64,000 nt of DNA from Pseudomonadota bacterium (GTDB lineage: Bacteria > Pseudomonadota > Alphaproteobacteria > Rhodospirillales > Magnetospirillaceae): positions 1 through 64,000 of the forward strand of contig JAJZVW010000002.1 in assembly GCA_021847015.1 (NCBI GenBank). The letters are read 5' to 3'. Position numbers and translations under genes: made by a program. The notes beneath the pieces are model-generated. The model worked only from the letters and a program-made list of their open reading frames with translations. It was not told where the DNA came from and did not search any database. This document shows, one piece after another, positions 34,181 to 43,441 of this stretch. The stretch's first letter is position 1, and every line of letters starts with the position of its first letter.

Positions 34181-36159
34181 TGAGGAATTTCCTCGGCCGC
34201 TCGATTTCGCGGAAAATCCTGGCCTCGTTCGTCGGCATTTATGCGGCCACCTACCTTCTGACGGCCTTGGTCGTTTTCACCGGGGTCCGGGCGTCCATCA
34301 TCGACGCCGAGACCAAAGCCCTGTCCGAACTGGCCGACCGCAAGATCGAGCGGCTGGCGAGCGCGCTCCGCCAAAATGCGGTCAATCTGAGAGCCTGGTC
34401 CGAGCTCGATGTGATGAACGACCTCATCACCGGCGACATCGACAAGCGCATAGCGCGGGCGCTGGAGGCATTGAAGCGGCAGTACGGGCTGGAGGGGGAC
34501 ATCTACGCCTTCGACGGCTCGGGGAAGCTGATCGCATCCTCGTCCTCCGGCCCGCTCGCGTCCGCCCCCAACGGCATGCCCTTGGTCTGGACGACGCCCG
34601 GCGCGGGGCCGGTCTTCATCGATAAGCACATCAATCCGCTGGGACAGGGGGAAACGGTCGCCTTCACCATGCCGGTGGTGGCCAGCTTTTCCCGGAATTA
34701 CCGCATCGGGTCGCTGGTGCTGACCTATCCGTGGCGTTCAATCGAGACGCTGCTGTTCGAAGGCGGCTCGCGCATTCTTCTGCTGCGTACGGGCGCGTCG
34801 CCGCAGGTCCTGGCCACCGACGTCCCCGCCGAGGACGCGCTGTCCGCGAATTCGGCGGGCGGCGGACGCCCCATCTTCGGTGGGGGCGCCTATGTGGCCG
34901 GGCGGTCGCATTCGGTCGATCCCATCGTGCGCGATTGGCAGGTGGTGACGCTGCGCCAGACCGAGGATGCGGTACGCTCCGTCCGGCGGGTGGCGATGGA
35001 ACTGCTCCTGCTCGGCCTGTTCCTTGGCATCCCCGTCCTGATCGGGGTCCGCTGGCTGTCGCAGAAGCTGACCAAGCCGGTGGTCGAGTTGACCGGCTAC
35101 GTGCGCGGCGTCGTCGATACCGGCAATCTCGGCGACCGCGTGCCCATTTCCTCCCGTGACGAGTTGGGAACCCTGGCCCAATCCTTCAATCGCATGACCG
35201 AGACGCTGGAACGGGCTGCCCAGGAGCGCGAGCGGTTCGTCCACGAACTGGAAAGCTTGAACCAGACGCTGGAAGCGAAGGTGCTGGCGCGGACGCGGGA
35301 ACTGGAGACCGCCAACGGCGACCTGACCAAGGCTTTCGACGATTTGAAGGCGGCCCAGGCGCAACTCGTCCAGTCGGAGAAGATGGCCTCGCTGGGGCAG
35401 TTGGTGGCCGGTGTGGCGCACGAACTGAACAATCCCATCGCGTTCATCTACGCCAATTTTTCCCATCTGGACGAGTATGTCGGGGAGCTGTTGGGCCTGA
35501 TCGAAGCCATGCGCCGCGTCCCCGCCGATCCCGATGTCGCCCGCCGGTTCGAGGACCTCGTCGTTGCCGCCGATCTCGGCTTCGTGCGCGAGGACATCCT
35601 CAAAATCATCCGCAGTGGCAGGGATGGGGCCGCGCGCGTGAAGGAAATCGTCTTGTCGCTGAGAAGCTTTTCGCGTCTGGATGAAGCCGAGTTCAAATAC
35701 GCTCTTCTGGAAGACGGCCTCAACGATGCCTTGGCGATCTTGCATCCCCACATGAAGGGGCGCATCGCGGTGGTGAAGGATTTCCACCTCAATCAGCCGG
35801 TGCCGTGTTTCCCCGGCCAGATCAACCAGGTTTTCATGAACATCGTATTCAACGCCATCCAGGCCATGGAAGGCGAGGGGACCATCCGCATCGCGACGCT
35901 GTCCGATGATCCCTGGGCGGTGGTCGTCATCGAGGATTCCGGCAAGGGCATACCCCCGGAAATCATCGACAAGATCTTCGATCCCTTTTTCACCACCAAG
36001 AAAGTTGGCGAAGGGACGGGATTGGGGCTTTCCATTTCCTATGGGATCATGGAGAAGCATGGCGGACGCATCGCCGTCCGCAGCGAGGTGGGGAAGGGAA
36101 CGATATTCGAGCTCCGGCTGCCGTTGCGCTCGCAGATGCCGGTCCTGGGAGAGGCATGA
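34177..36159 (+). CDS. Membrane histidine kinase with extracytoplasmic sensor and HAMP
   Basis: This 660-residue sensor kinase has transmembrane helices near 14-36 and 275-297 flanking a periplasmic domain of about 235 residues that looks CHASE4/Cache-like (helix with LRAWSELDVMNDLI, then GDIYAFDGSGKLIASS). Next are a HAMP domain (LTKPVVELTGYV to SFNRM), a coiled coil (about 360-405), an H-box GVAHELNNPI with His415, and an ATPase domain with NIVFNAIQAM, DSGKGIPPE and GEGTGLGLS. It overlaps by four bases both the PstS-like gene before it and the HD-GYP regulator gene after it. The three should form one signalling chain. Confidence 0.92.
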   Translation: MMRNFLGRSISRKILASFVGIYAATYLLTALVVFTGVRASIIDAETKALSELADRKIERLASALRQNAVNLRAWSELDVMNDLITGDIDKRIARALEALKRQYGLEGDIYAFDGSGKLIASSSSGPLASAPNGMPLVWTTPGAGPVFIDKHINPLGQGETVAFTMPVVASFSRNYRIGSLVLTYPWRSIETLLFEGGSRILLLRTGASPQVLATDVPAEDALSANSAGGGRPIFGGGAYVAGRSHSVDPIVRDWQVVTLRQTEDAVRSVRRVAMELLLLGLFLGIPVLIGVRWLSQKLTKPVVELTGYVRGVVDTGNLGDRVPISSRDELGTLAQSFNRMTETLERAAQERERFVHELESLNQTLEAKVLARTRELETANGDLTKAFDDLKAAQAQLVQSEKMASLGQLVAGVAHELNNPIAFIYANFSHLDEYVGELLGLIEAMRRVPADPDVARRFEDLVVAADLGFVREDILKIIRSGRDGAARVKEIVLSLRSFSRLDEAEFKYALLEDGLNDALAILHPHMKGRIAVVKDFHLNQPVPCFPGQINQVFMNIVFNAIQAMEGEGTIRIATLSDDPWAVVVIEDSGKGIPPEIIDKIFDPFFTTKKVGEGTGLGLSISYGIMEKHGGRIAVRSEVGKGTIFELRLPLRSQMPVLGEA

Positions 36160-37184
36160 TGGACGACGCCCGTTTTCGCCTCCTGTTCATCGACGACGAG
36201 CCCGGAATCCTCGAAACCTTGCGCCGCTCGTTCCGCAAGGGCTACGAGGTGCTCACCGCCGATTGCGGGCAGGCGGGATTGGAAATGCTGCGGAACAACG
36301 AGGTCGATCTCATCATCTGCGATCAGCGCATGCCCGATCTCACTGGCGATGTGGTGCTGAAATTCGCCCGCGAACACCGGCCCGAGGCGGTCCGGATTCT
36401 TCTCACCGGCTATTCCGACATGGAGACGCTGGTGAAATGCGTGAATGAAGCGGGGATATACAAGTACATCACCAAGCCGTGGGAGCCGGAAATGCTGCGG
36501 CTCACGGTCGTGCGGGCGCTGGAGGCGCTCAGCCTGCAACGCAAACTGACGACGGCGTCGGAACAGTTGAAGGATTCCTATCTCAACGCCGTGACCATGC
36601 TGTCCTTCGCCTGCGAAGGCAAAGACGAGGATACGGGCTTCCATGTGCGGCGCATCCAGTTCTACACGGAGAAACTTGCCCTCGCCGTGGGGCTCGCTCC
36701 GGCCGATGCCGAACACATGGGGGTGATGAGCATCCTCCACGACATCGGCAAGCTGTCGATCCCGGACGCCATCCTGAAGAAGCCGGGCAAGCTGGATGCC
36801 GAGGAATGGGCGGTGATGAAGCGGCACCCCGAGTACGGAGTGAAAATCCTGGGAGACGCCCCTTTCTACGCCGTGGCCAGGGAGATCGCCGGCGGCCACC
36901 ACGAGAACTATGACGGCAGCGGCTATCCGGCGGGGCTGCGGGGCGAGGACATCCCCTTGTCCGCGCGCATCGTCAAGGTCGCGGATGTCTTCGACGCCCT
37001 GACCTCGCGCCGGCCCTATAAGGAACCGTGGACGGTCGAACGCGCCCTGGCCGAGATAGCCGCCCAGCCGGGGGGGCAGTTCGACCCGGCGGTGGTCGAC
37101 GCGCTGCGCAGGATCGTGGCGGACGGCACGGTGGCCGAGATCATGGGCCGTTACCATGTCCCCGAGGGCGAGGAGGGACGCTGA
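36156..37184 (+). CDS. Response regulator with HD-GYP c-di-GMP phosphodiesterase domain
   Basis: This 342-residue RpfG-like protein has an N-terminal receiver domain with acidic pocket DDE (13-15) and phospho-acceptor Asp56 in CDQRMPD. After a linker comes the HD-GYP domain with GFHVRRIQ, the metal pair His195-Asp196 in LHDIGKLS, GGHHENYDGSGYPAGL (GYP at 256-258) and DVFDALTSRRPYK. Such domains hydrolyse cyclic di-GMP and usually promote motility or reduce biofilm. It is coupled to the upstream kinase gene by a 4-base overlap, so phosphorylation by that kinase is expected. Confidence 0.94.
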   Translation: MMDDARFRLLFIDDEPGILETLRRSFRKGYEVLTADCGQAGLEMLRNNEVDLIICDQRMPDLTGDVVLKFAREHRPEAVRILLTGYSDMETLVKCVNEAGIYKYITKPWEPEMLRLTVVRALEALSLQRKLTTASEQLKDSYLNAVTMLSFACEGKDEDTGFHVRRIQFYTEKLALAVGLAPADAEHMGVMSILHDIGKLSIPDAILKKPGKLDAEEWAVMKRHPEYGVKILGDAPFYAVAREIAGGHHENYDGSGYPAGLRGEDIPLSARIVKVADVFDALTSRRPYKEPWTVERALAEIAAQPGGQFDPAVVDALRRIVADGTVAEIMGRYHVPEGEEGR

Positions 37185-37260
37185 CGCATCGGTGTGGCCT
37201 TTTCAACGGCCCGCGCCGCCCTCATATGGGTTGCGTCGCATTCGCATATAGCGAGGAGCC

Positions 37261-37686
37261 ATGGCCGACCGGATACGCGTTTCCGCCGGCTTTCCTGTCC
37301 CCCGCCGGCACCCGGTTGCTTCGGCACTTCTCCGGGGGCTGTGCAACCGCTGCCCGCGTTGCGGCAAGGGGAGCTGGCGTCTCGGCTATCTCGCCGTCGT
37401 CCCGGCATGCCCGGCATGCGGCGAGATGCTGGGCCATATCCGCGCCGACGACGGGCCGGCCTATTTCACGGTGCTGGTCGTCGCCCACATCATGGTTCCG
37501 GCCGCCCTCGTGGTGGAGCGGCATTGGCATCCGCCTTTGGTCCCCGACCTCTCCGCCGCAATCCTTGCCGCCGCAATGCTGATTTGGCAATTGCTGCCGC
37601 GGATCAAAGGAGCCGTGGTGGGGCTGATGTGGGCGCTGGGATTATCCGGGGACGAGCTTCAGGGCGATATCGACCGGCATGGCTGA
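37261..37686 (+). CDS. DUF983 membrane protein with two zinc-ribbon-like CxxC motifs
   Basis: This 141-residue protein of the DUF983 family, common in alphaproteobacteria, has no firmly known role. The N-terminal cytoplasmic part has CNRCPRCGKG and CPACGEMLG, together a zinc-ribbon-like set. Two hydrophobic helices follow (about 74-92 and 99-118). The family is often near cytochrome oxidase or proteolysis genes, but not here. Its 3' end overlaps the convergent FlaF-like gene by about 80 bases, so one of the two ends may be annotated too long. Confidence 0.85.
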   Translation: MADRIRVSAGFPVPRRHPVASALLRGLCNRCPRCGKGSWRLGYLAVVPACPACGEMLGHIRADDGPAYFTVLVVAHIMVPAALVVERHWHPPLVPDLSAAILAAAMLIWQLLPRIKGAVVGLMWALGLSGDELQGDIDRHG

Positions 37687-38122
37687 CGTCGGAAACGACC
37701 ATCCGGCTTTTCCGGGCCATTTCCCCGATCAGCCAGCGTTCCATGTCGAGGCCGTGGGAAGGGGCCGCCTCACGCCAGGCGAGCAGGGCTCGGCGGCGGA
37801 TGGTGTCCATATCCTGGCCGGCGGCCAATTCGGTGGCGACATCGAGGTTGATGCCGATCAGGGCCTCAACCGCCTCGTCGTCCACTCCGCGTCCCGCCTG
37901 GCACGACGTCGCCGTGACGAAGGAGGCGAGACGCCGGTCCGGGGCACGCCACCCGCAGCGGTGGGCGACATCGGACAGGGTCAGCCAGAGGCGGTGATTG
38001 TTGTCGAGCGCCACGAGAAAAGCCATGGCGTCGAGGGCGGCGTCAAGGTCGTGGGCGATTTCGGCGAGAGCGACAGCACCACTTTCCGCCAGAGTCAGGC
38101 GGATTGGGATCGACACACCCAT
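37604..38122 (-). CDS. FlaF-like/DUF2934 protein, paralogue A
   Basis: This 172-residue protein has two parts. The first (about 10-105) resembles the flagellin-biosynthesis protein FlaF in its pattern: an ALDNNHRLWLTLSDVA helix, then a VEALIGINLDVATELAAG helix like the FlaF LININR segment. The second (about 108-135, RRRALLAWREAAPSHGLDME) resembles the short DUF2934 motif. The paralogue at 38414-38830 shares both parts. The ATG at 38122 has GGAGGG seven bases upstream. The C-terminal 35 residues overlap the convergent DUF983 gene and look less natural. A link to flagellin or chaperone-type regulation is only an inference. Confidence 0.7.
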   Translation of the reverse strand: MGVSIPIRLTLAESGAVALAEIAHDLDAALDAMAFLVALDNNHRLWLTLSDVAHRCGWRAPDRRLASFVTATSCQAGRGVDDEAVEALIGINLDVATELAAGQDMDTIRRRALLAWREAAPSHGLDMERWLIGEMARKSRMVVSDVSHAGRYRPEARPRIIPAPTSAPPRLL

Positions 38123-38251
38123 GGGGACCCTCCGATACAAGAGGAAACCGAAATTTTTCCCGTCCCTAAACAAAAATTAACAACCTTTTAGGCTGGCGTC
38201 AAAGGCAGATGCTTTTTTTTAGCGATTCTCAGTATGGCGCCCGCTTATGAC

Positions 38252-38377
38252 GTCATCCCGACCGAGCGCAAGCGAGTGGAGGGATACTTCACGTGGGGGG
38301 CGGCTCCGCCGCCAAACAAGAACCATGGCGCAGGACGCGCCGAGCCGGAAAGATCCTTCGCCGGCGCTCGGGATGAC
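38252..38377 (+). repeat. Dispersed palindromic repeat, full copy with one core unit (copy 2)
   Basis: This 126-bp element has perfect 10-bp inverted ends, GTCATCCCGA (38252-38261) and TCGGGATGAC (38368-38377). It contains the CGAGTGGAGGGATAC and GAAAGATCC blocks shared with the copies at 19461 and 50305, and one 42-bp core (38300-38341) starting GCGGCTCCGCCGCC and ending GCGCC. It stands between the two FlaF-like genes. Confidence 0.85.
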
Positions 38378-38413
38378 AACGGAAAACCCCGCGATGAGAA
38401 CAGCCGGCGTTTT

Positions 38414-38830
38414 TCAGTGCCTCTGCCCGACGGTTTCCATTTCCGCCAGGAGCCAATGATCGAGCGCCTGACCCTGGGGGCGGCCCAGGCTCTCCCAGAT
38501 GAAATAGGCGCGCTCGCGGATGCGCTGGATGTCGCCGCCCGCCAACTCGGCCGAAACCCGGCGGTTCATTTCGACCAGGGCATGCACCTTGTCGTCGCTT
38601 ATGCCGCTCTCGCCGCTCGTCACCAGGGCGAAGTCCGTCTGGCGGCGGTCGGGCACCGGCCAGTTCCGGTTTTCCGCGATGTTCCGCAGCACGGTCCACA
38701 GACGGTGGTTATCCTTGAGGGCACGGAGGAACGCCGCGGTATCGTCAGCCTTGTCCAAAGCCTGCGCCGCATCCGCCAGTGCCAGGGCGCCGCTCTCTTC
38801 CAAACTCAGGCCGTCGAGCAGTTTTGCCAT
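38414..38830 (-). CDS. FlaF-like/DUF2934 protein, paralogue B
   Basis: This 138-residue paralogue of the protein encoded at 37604-38122 shares ESGALALADAAQALDKA, LKDNHRLWTVLRNIAENRNW and VHALVEMNRRVSAELAGG. It ends in a clear DUF2934 motif (RIRERAYFIWESLGRPQG then ALDHWLLAEME). The N-terminal part follows the FlaF pattern as in the other copy. A GGGAGG site lies ten bases before the ATG. The two genes point the same way with one dispersed repeat between them, which suggests an old duplication. Function is unknown. Confidence 0.75.
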   Translation of the reverse strand: MAKLLDGLSLEESGALALADAAQALDKADDTAAFLRALKDNHRLWTVLRNIAENRNWPVPDRRQTDFALVTSGESGISDDKVHALVEMNRRVSAELAGGDIQRIRERAYFIWESLGRPQGQALDHWLLAEMETVGQRH

Positions 38831-39060
38831 CCCGGTTCCGCCTCCCCGCGGAAACGCCCAGCCAATGGCGCGGGTGATGTGCTTTGGGTTAAGCCGTTTC
38901 CGCCGGAGACATAGTCCTCAATGGTAAACTTGGCAAGCGAAGTCGCCATTAAGTTTTTTTTACATGGCCGCATGATCTGCGCAGCTATTCCATCCGTAAG
39001 GCGGGAAGCCATCCAATATATCCGCAAGTCGTTCCCTAATCCCCAGCAGGAGGTATCCGG

Positions 39061-40476
39061 ATGCCGACGGTTCGCACCGAGACCGACGCCATGGGTCCCG
39101 TGGCGGTTCCCATCGATCGTTATTGGGGTGCGCAGACGCAGCGCAGCCTGGTGAATTTCCCCATTGGCGAGGAGCGGATGCCGTGGCCATTGCTGCGCGC
39201 CCTGGCTTTGGCGAAGAAGGCCGCCGCCCTGGCCAACGCCCGGCTCGGAACGTTGGCCCCAGACATCGCCGCCGCCATCGCCGCCGCCGCCGACGACGTC
39301 ATCGCCGGCGATCTGGCCGGAGAATTTCCGCTGGTGCCCTGGCAGACTGGGTCGGGGACCCAGACCAACATGAACATGAACGAGGTGCTGGCCAATCGCG
39401 CCAATGAGCGTCTCGGTCATGCGCTTGGAACCAAGGCGCCGGTCCATCCCAACGATCACGTCAATCGCAGCCAGTCGTCCAACGACAGCTTTCCCACCGC
39501 CATGCATGTGGCGACCGCCGACGAGGTGTCGCGCCGCCTGCTGCCGTCCCTGAACCGTCTGGCGGTCGCGTTGCGGGACAAGGCGGCCGCGTTCGCCGAG
39601 ATCGTCACAACCGGACGCACCCATCTTCAGGATGCCGTGCCGCTGACCCTTGGTCAGGAGGTCGGCGCCTGGGCGTCGCAGGTCGAGGACGGCGCGGCCC
39701 GAATCCGCGCCGCTCTGCCCGAGGTGCTGCAACTCGCCCAGGGCGGTACGGCGGTCGGCACCGGCCTCAATGCGCCGCCCGGCTTCGACCGGGCATTCTG
39801 CGAGGAACTGGCCGCGTTGAGCGGACTCGCGGTCACGCCGGCTCCCGACAAGTTCGCCGCCATCGCCGGCCACGACGCCATGGTGGCGATGTCGGGGACG
39901 CTCAGCGCCCTGGCGGTCGCGCTGATGAAAGTGGCGAACGACGTCCGCCTGCTGGCCTCGGGGCCGCGGACCGGATTGGCCGAACTCCTCCTCCCCGCCA
40001 ACGAGCCCGGCTCCTCCATCATGCCGGGCAAGGTCAACCCGACCCAGGCCGAGGCCTTGTCCATGGTGTGCTGCCAGGTCATGGGCAACCACGTGGCCGT
40101 GACCGTCGCCGGGTCCCGGGGCGATCTGCAACTCAACACCTTCAAGCCGGTGATCGCCGTAAACGTGTTGGGCTCCATCCGTCTTCTGGCCGACGCGGCG
40201 GACAGCTTCGCGATCCGCTGCGTCGCCGGGATGGACGCCAACCGGGAGCGCATCGCCGCGCTGGCCGGCCAGTCGCTGATGCTGGTGACCGCCCTGGTTC
40301 CGCGCATCGGCTACGACCGCGCCGCGGCTATTGCTGGAAAGGCGCTTGCCGATGGGATAAGCCTGAAGGAGGCGGCCGTCGCGTCGGGAGAGGTGACACC
40401 CGAGCAATTCGATGAGTGGGTGAGGCCGGCGACGATGGTCGGATTGGGCAGTGTCCCAACCCAAACTTCCGTTTGA
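39061..40476 (+). CDS. fumC: Class II fumarate hydratase FumC
   Basis: This 471-residue member of the fumarase/aspartase superfamily catalyses fumarate-malate interconversion without a metal cluster. Conserved regions are [58 protein letters not shown] and the superfamily signature [16 protein letters not shown] with the mobile catalytic serine loop. It is preceded by a strong AGGAGGT ribosome site. soeA begins 53 bases after its stop on the same strand, so they may be co-transcribed. Confidence 0.95.
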   Translation: MPTVRTETDAMGPVAVPIDRYWGAQTQRSLVNFPIGEERMPWPLLRALALAKKAAALANARLGTLAPDIAAAIAAAADDVIAGDLAGEFPLVPWQTGSGTQTNMNMNEVLANRANERLGHALGTKAPVHPNDHVNRSQSSNDSFPTAMHVATADEVSRRLLPSLNRLAVALRDKAAAFAEIVTTGRTHLQDAVPLTLGQEVGAWASQVEDGAARIRAALPEVLQLAQGGTAVGTGLNAPPGFDRAFCEELAALSGLAVTPAPDKFAAIAGHDAMVAMSGTLSALAVALMKVANDVRLLASGPRTGLAELLLPANEPGSSIMPGKVNPTQAEALSMVCCQVMGNHVAVTVAGSRGDLQLNTFKPVIAVNVLGSIRLLADAADSFAIRCVAGMDANRERIAALAGQSLMLVTALVPRIGYDRAAAIAGKALADGISLKEAAVASGEVTPEQFDEWVRPATMVGLGSVPTQTSV

Positions 40477-40529
40477 TTTATTAGCTAGAACTTATTTAAG
40501 CTTCCGCGCATACAGCGCCAGGAGAAGGC

Positions 40530-43427
40530 ATGAAGGACCCTGTTACCAGCCGCGACACCGAGTTCGGCCCCTCCGAGGTCAAGACGACGACCTGCTACAT
40601 GTGTGCGTGCCGGTGCGGCATTCGCGTTCACCTGCGGGGCGGCGAGGTGCGCTATATCGAGGGTAATCCTGACCACCCCCTCAACCAGGGCGTGATCTGC
40701 GCCAAGGGCGCGTCGGGCATCATGAAGCAGTATTCGCCCGCCCGTCTGACCCGGCCGCTGAAGCGCAAGGAGGGAGCGGAGCGCGGGGAGAACGCGTTCG
40801 AGCCGATCTCCTGGGACGAAGCCTTCACGATCCTCGGCGACCGCCTGGCCCATATCCGCGCCACCGATCCCAAGAAACTGGCCCTGTTCACCGGCCGCGA
40901 CCAGATGCAGGCGCTGACTGGCCTGTTCGCCAAGCAGTTCGGCACGCCCAATTACGCCGCCCATGGCGGGTTCTGCTCGGTGAACATGGCGGCCGGCATG
41001 ATCTACACGATCGGCGGCTCGTTCTGGGAATTCGGCGGTCCCGATCTCGACCGTGCCAAGCTGTTCGTGATGATCGGCACGGCCGAGGATCACCACTCCA
41101 ACCCGATGAAGATCGCGCTCAGCAAATTCAAGCGGAGCGGGGGGCGGTTCATCGCCATCAACCCGGTTCGCACCGGTTACGCCGCCATCGCCGACGAGTG
41201 GGTGCCGATCCGCCCCGGCACCGATGGCGCCCTGCTTTTGGCCCTGATCCGAGAAATCGTGGAAATGGGGCTGTTCGACCGCGAGTTCCTGATCCGGTTC
41301 ACCAACGCGGCCGAACTGGTGAACATGGACCCGGCGAGCGACGAGTTCGGCCTGCTTATCCGCGACCCGTCCGTGACCGCCGAACCCGGCTGTTTCGATC
41401 CCGAGAACCGCCTGTGGTGGGACCGCCTCACCGACCGTCCCACCATCGCCCGTTCCGAGGGGAGCGACGGACGCCTCATCGGCGCATTCGAGCTGCCCGA
41501 CGGCACCGCGGTCAAGCCGGCCTTCCAGCTGCTCAAGGACCGCGTCAAGGACTGCACCCCCGAATGGGCCGAGGGCATTACCGGCATCCCCGCCGCCACC
41601 ATCCGCCGTCTCGCCCACGAGATGGGCGTGACCGCGCGCGACCATAAGATCGAATTGCCGATCGCCTGGACCGACGCCTGGGGACGGGAATACGACACCA
41701 TCGTCGGCAATCCCGTCGCCTTCCATTCCATGCGCGGTCTGGCCGCCCATTCGAACGGGTTCCACGCCATCCGCGCGCTCGGCATCCTGATGAGCCTGTT
41801 GGGCACCATCGACCGCCCCGGCGGATTCCGCCACAAGGCGCCGTTCCCGCGGCCGATCCCGCCTTGCGCCAAGCCCCCCAAGGGGCCCGAGGGCGTCAAG
41901 CCGAACGAGCCCTTGGGCGGCATGCCGCTGGGCTGGCCGGCCGACCCGAACGACCTGTTCGTGGATGCCGAGGGCGAGCCGGTGCGTATCGACAAGGCGT
42001 TCTCGTGGGAATACCCGCTGTCGGTCCACGGGCTGATGCACAACGTCATCACCAACGCGTGGCGCGGCGATCCCTATCCGATCGACACCCTGTTCCTGTT
42101 CATGGCCAACATGGCCTGGAACTCGTCCATGAATACGGTCGAGGTCCGGAAGATGCTGACCGACAAGCACGAGAACGGGGAGTACAAAATCCCCTTCATC
42201 GTCGTGACGGACGCCTTCCAGTCCGAGACGGTCGCCTTCGCCGATCTGGTGCTGCCCGACACAACCTATCTCGAGCGGCACGACGTGATGAGCCTGCTCG
42301 ACCGGCCGATCTCGGAGTTCGACGGCCCCGTCGATTCCGTGCGCATCCCGGTTCTGCCGCCGCTGGGCGAGTCCAAGCCGTTCCAGGAGGTGCTGATCGA
42401 ACTGGGCAGCCGGCTGCGGCTGCCGGCCTTCGTCAACGCCGACGGCAGCCGCAAGTATCGCGACTATCCCGATTTCATCGTTCACTTCGAGACCGAGCCC
42501 GGCTCGGGCATCGGTTTCCTGTCGGGCTGGCGCGGCAAGTCGGGCGAGAAGTTCCTGGTGGGCGAGCCCAATCCCAGCCAGTGGGAGATGTACGCCCGCA
42601 ACCACAATCATTTCCATTACGAGCTTCCGCGCAGCTACCAGTACATGCGCAATTGGAACCGCGGCTATCTCACCTGGGCCCGCCACCATCGCCTGGTGCG
42701 GTTCGCCGAGCCCATCGTCATCCACCTCTATTCCGAAGTGTTGCAGAAGTTCAGGCTCGCCGCTGAGGGCAAGCGCAAGGGCAAGCAGCCGCCGGCGCAC
42801 CTGCGCGAACGGGTCAAGGACTTCTTCGATCCTCTGCCGTTCTATTTCCCGCCGCTTGAGTGGCATCAAACCAACACCTCGGCCTTTCCACTGGCGGCGA
42901 TCACCCAGCGGCCGATGGCCATGTACCATTCGTGGGATTCGCAGAACGCCTGGCTGCGGCAGATACACACCCATAACGCGCTGTTCGTCCATCCATCGGT
43001 GGGCGCCGCCAACAATTTCGGCGACGGCGCCTGGGTCTGGGTGGAAAGCCCATGGGGCAAGGTCCGCTGCCAGGCCCGTTTCACGGAAGCGGTCGAGCCC
43101 GGCACGGTGTGGACCTGGAACGCCGTCGGCAAGGCATCGGGGGCCTGGGGCCTCAGTCCCGACGCCAACGAGTCCCGCCACGGCTTCCTGCTGAACCACG
43201 TCATCAGCGAGGAACTGCCGGCCCTGATCTCGGGCCGCACCGTGTCCAATTCCGATCCGGTCACCGGTCAGGCGGCATGGTACGACGTGCGGGTCCGCGT
43301 GACCCCGGCGGCGGCCGATGAGCCGGCCGAGAGTTGGCCGCAATTCACGCCCCTGCCCCAAGTGCCCGGCCAGACCGGGTTCACCGGCACCCTGCGCGCC
43401 TTCTTCGCCGGCAAGGCGAGGGGCTGA
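40530..43427 (+). CDS. soeA: SoeA, molybdenum subunit of cytoplasmic sulfite dehydrogenase
   Basis: This 965-residue bis-MGD molybdoenzyme belongs to the complex iron-sulfur family. An N-terminal [4Fe-4S] motif is formed by Cys22, Cys25 and Cys29 (TTTCYMCACRCG) and Cys57 (GVICAKG). Then come molybdopterin-binding domains (EPISWDEAF, GRDQMQALTG, MNMAWNSSMN-type region) and a C-terminal dinucleotide-binding domain. There is no Tat signal, so it should act in the cytoplasm. With the ferredoxin-like and DmsC-like subunits downstream, and the sox genes in the same window, SoeABC (sulfite to sulfate, electrons to quinone) is the best assignment. A related DMSO- or polysulfide-type enzyme is the alternative. 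Confidence 0.85.
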   Translation: MKDPVTSRDTEFGPSEVKTTTCYMCACRCGIRVHLRGGEVRYIEGNPDHPLNQGVICAKGASGIMKQYSPARLTRPLKRKEGAERGENAFEPISWDEAFTILGDRLAHIRATDPKKLALFTGRDQMQALTGLFAKQFGTPNYAAHGGFCSVNMAAGMIYTIGGSFWEFGGPDLDRAKLFVMIGTAEDHHSNPMKIALSKFKRSGGRFIAINPVRTGYAAIADEWVPIRPGTDGALLLALIREIVEMGLFDREFLIRFTNAAELVNMDPASDEFGLLIRDPSVTAEPGCFDPENRLWWDRLTDRPTIARSEGSDGRLIGAFELPDGTAVKPAFQLLKDRVKDCTPEWAEGITGIPAATIRRLAHEMGVTARDHKIELPIAWTDAWGREYDTIVGNPVAFHSMRGLAAHSNGFHAIRALGILMSLLGTIDRPGGFRHKAPFPRPIPPCAKPPKGPEGVKPNEPLGGMPLGWPADPNDLFVDAEGEPVRIDKAFSWEYPLSVHGLMHNVITNAWRGDPYPIDTLFLFMANMAWNSSMNTVEVRKMLTDKHENGEYKIPFIVVTDAFQSETVAFADLVLPDTTYLERHDVMSLLDRPISEFDGPVDSVRIPVLPPLGESKPFQEVLIELGSRLRLPAFVNADGSRKYRDYPDFIVHFETEPGSGIGFLSGWRGKSGEKFLVGEPNPSQWEMYARNHNHFHYELPRSYQYMRNWNRGYLTWARHHRLVRFAEPIVIHLYSEVLQKFRLAAEGKRKGKQPPAHLRERVKDFFDPLPFYFPPLEWHQTNTSAFPLAAITQRPMAMYHSWDSQNAWLRQIHTHNALFVHPSVGAANNFGDGAWVWVESPWGKVRCQARFTEAVEPGTVWTWNAVGKASGAWGLSPDANESRHGFLLNHVISEELPALISGRTVSNSDPVTGQAAWYDVRVRVTPAAADEPAESWPQFTPLPQVPGQTGFTGTLRAFFAGKARG

Positions 43428-43441
43428 GGAGATCGCGGGAA

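Noticed and set aside
38806-38950. Short minus-strand frame upstream of FlaF-like paralogue B
   Set aside because: It is about 47 codons with no ribosome site or family, and overlaps the start region of the real gene.
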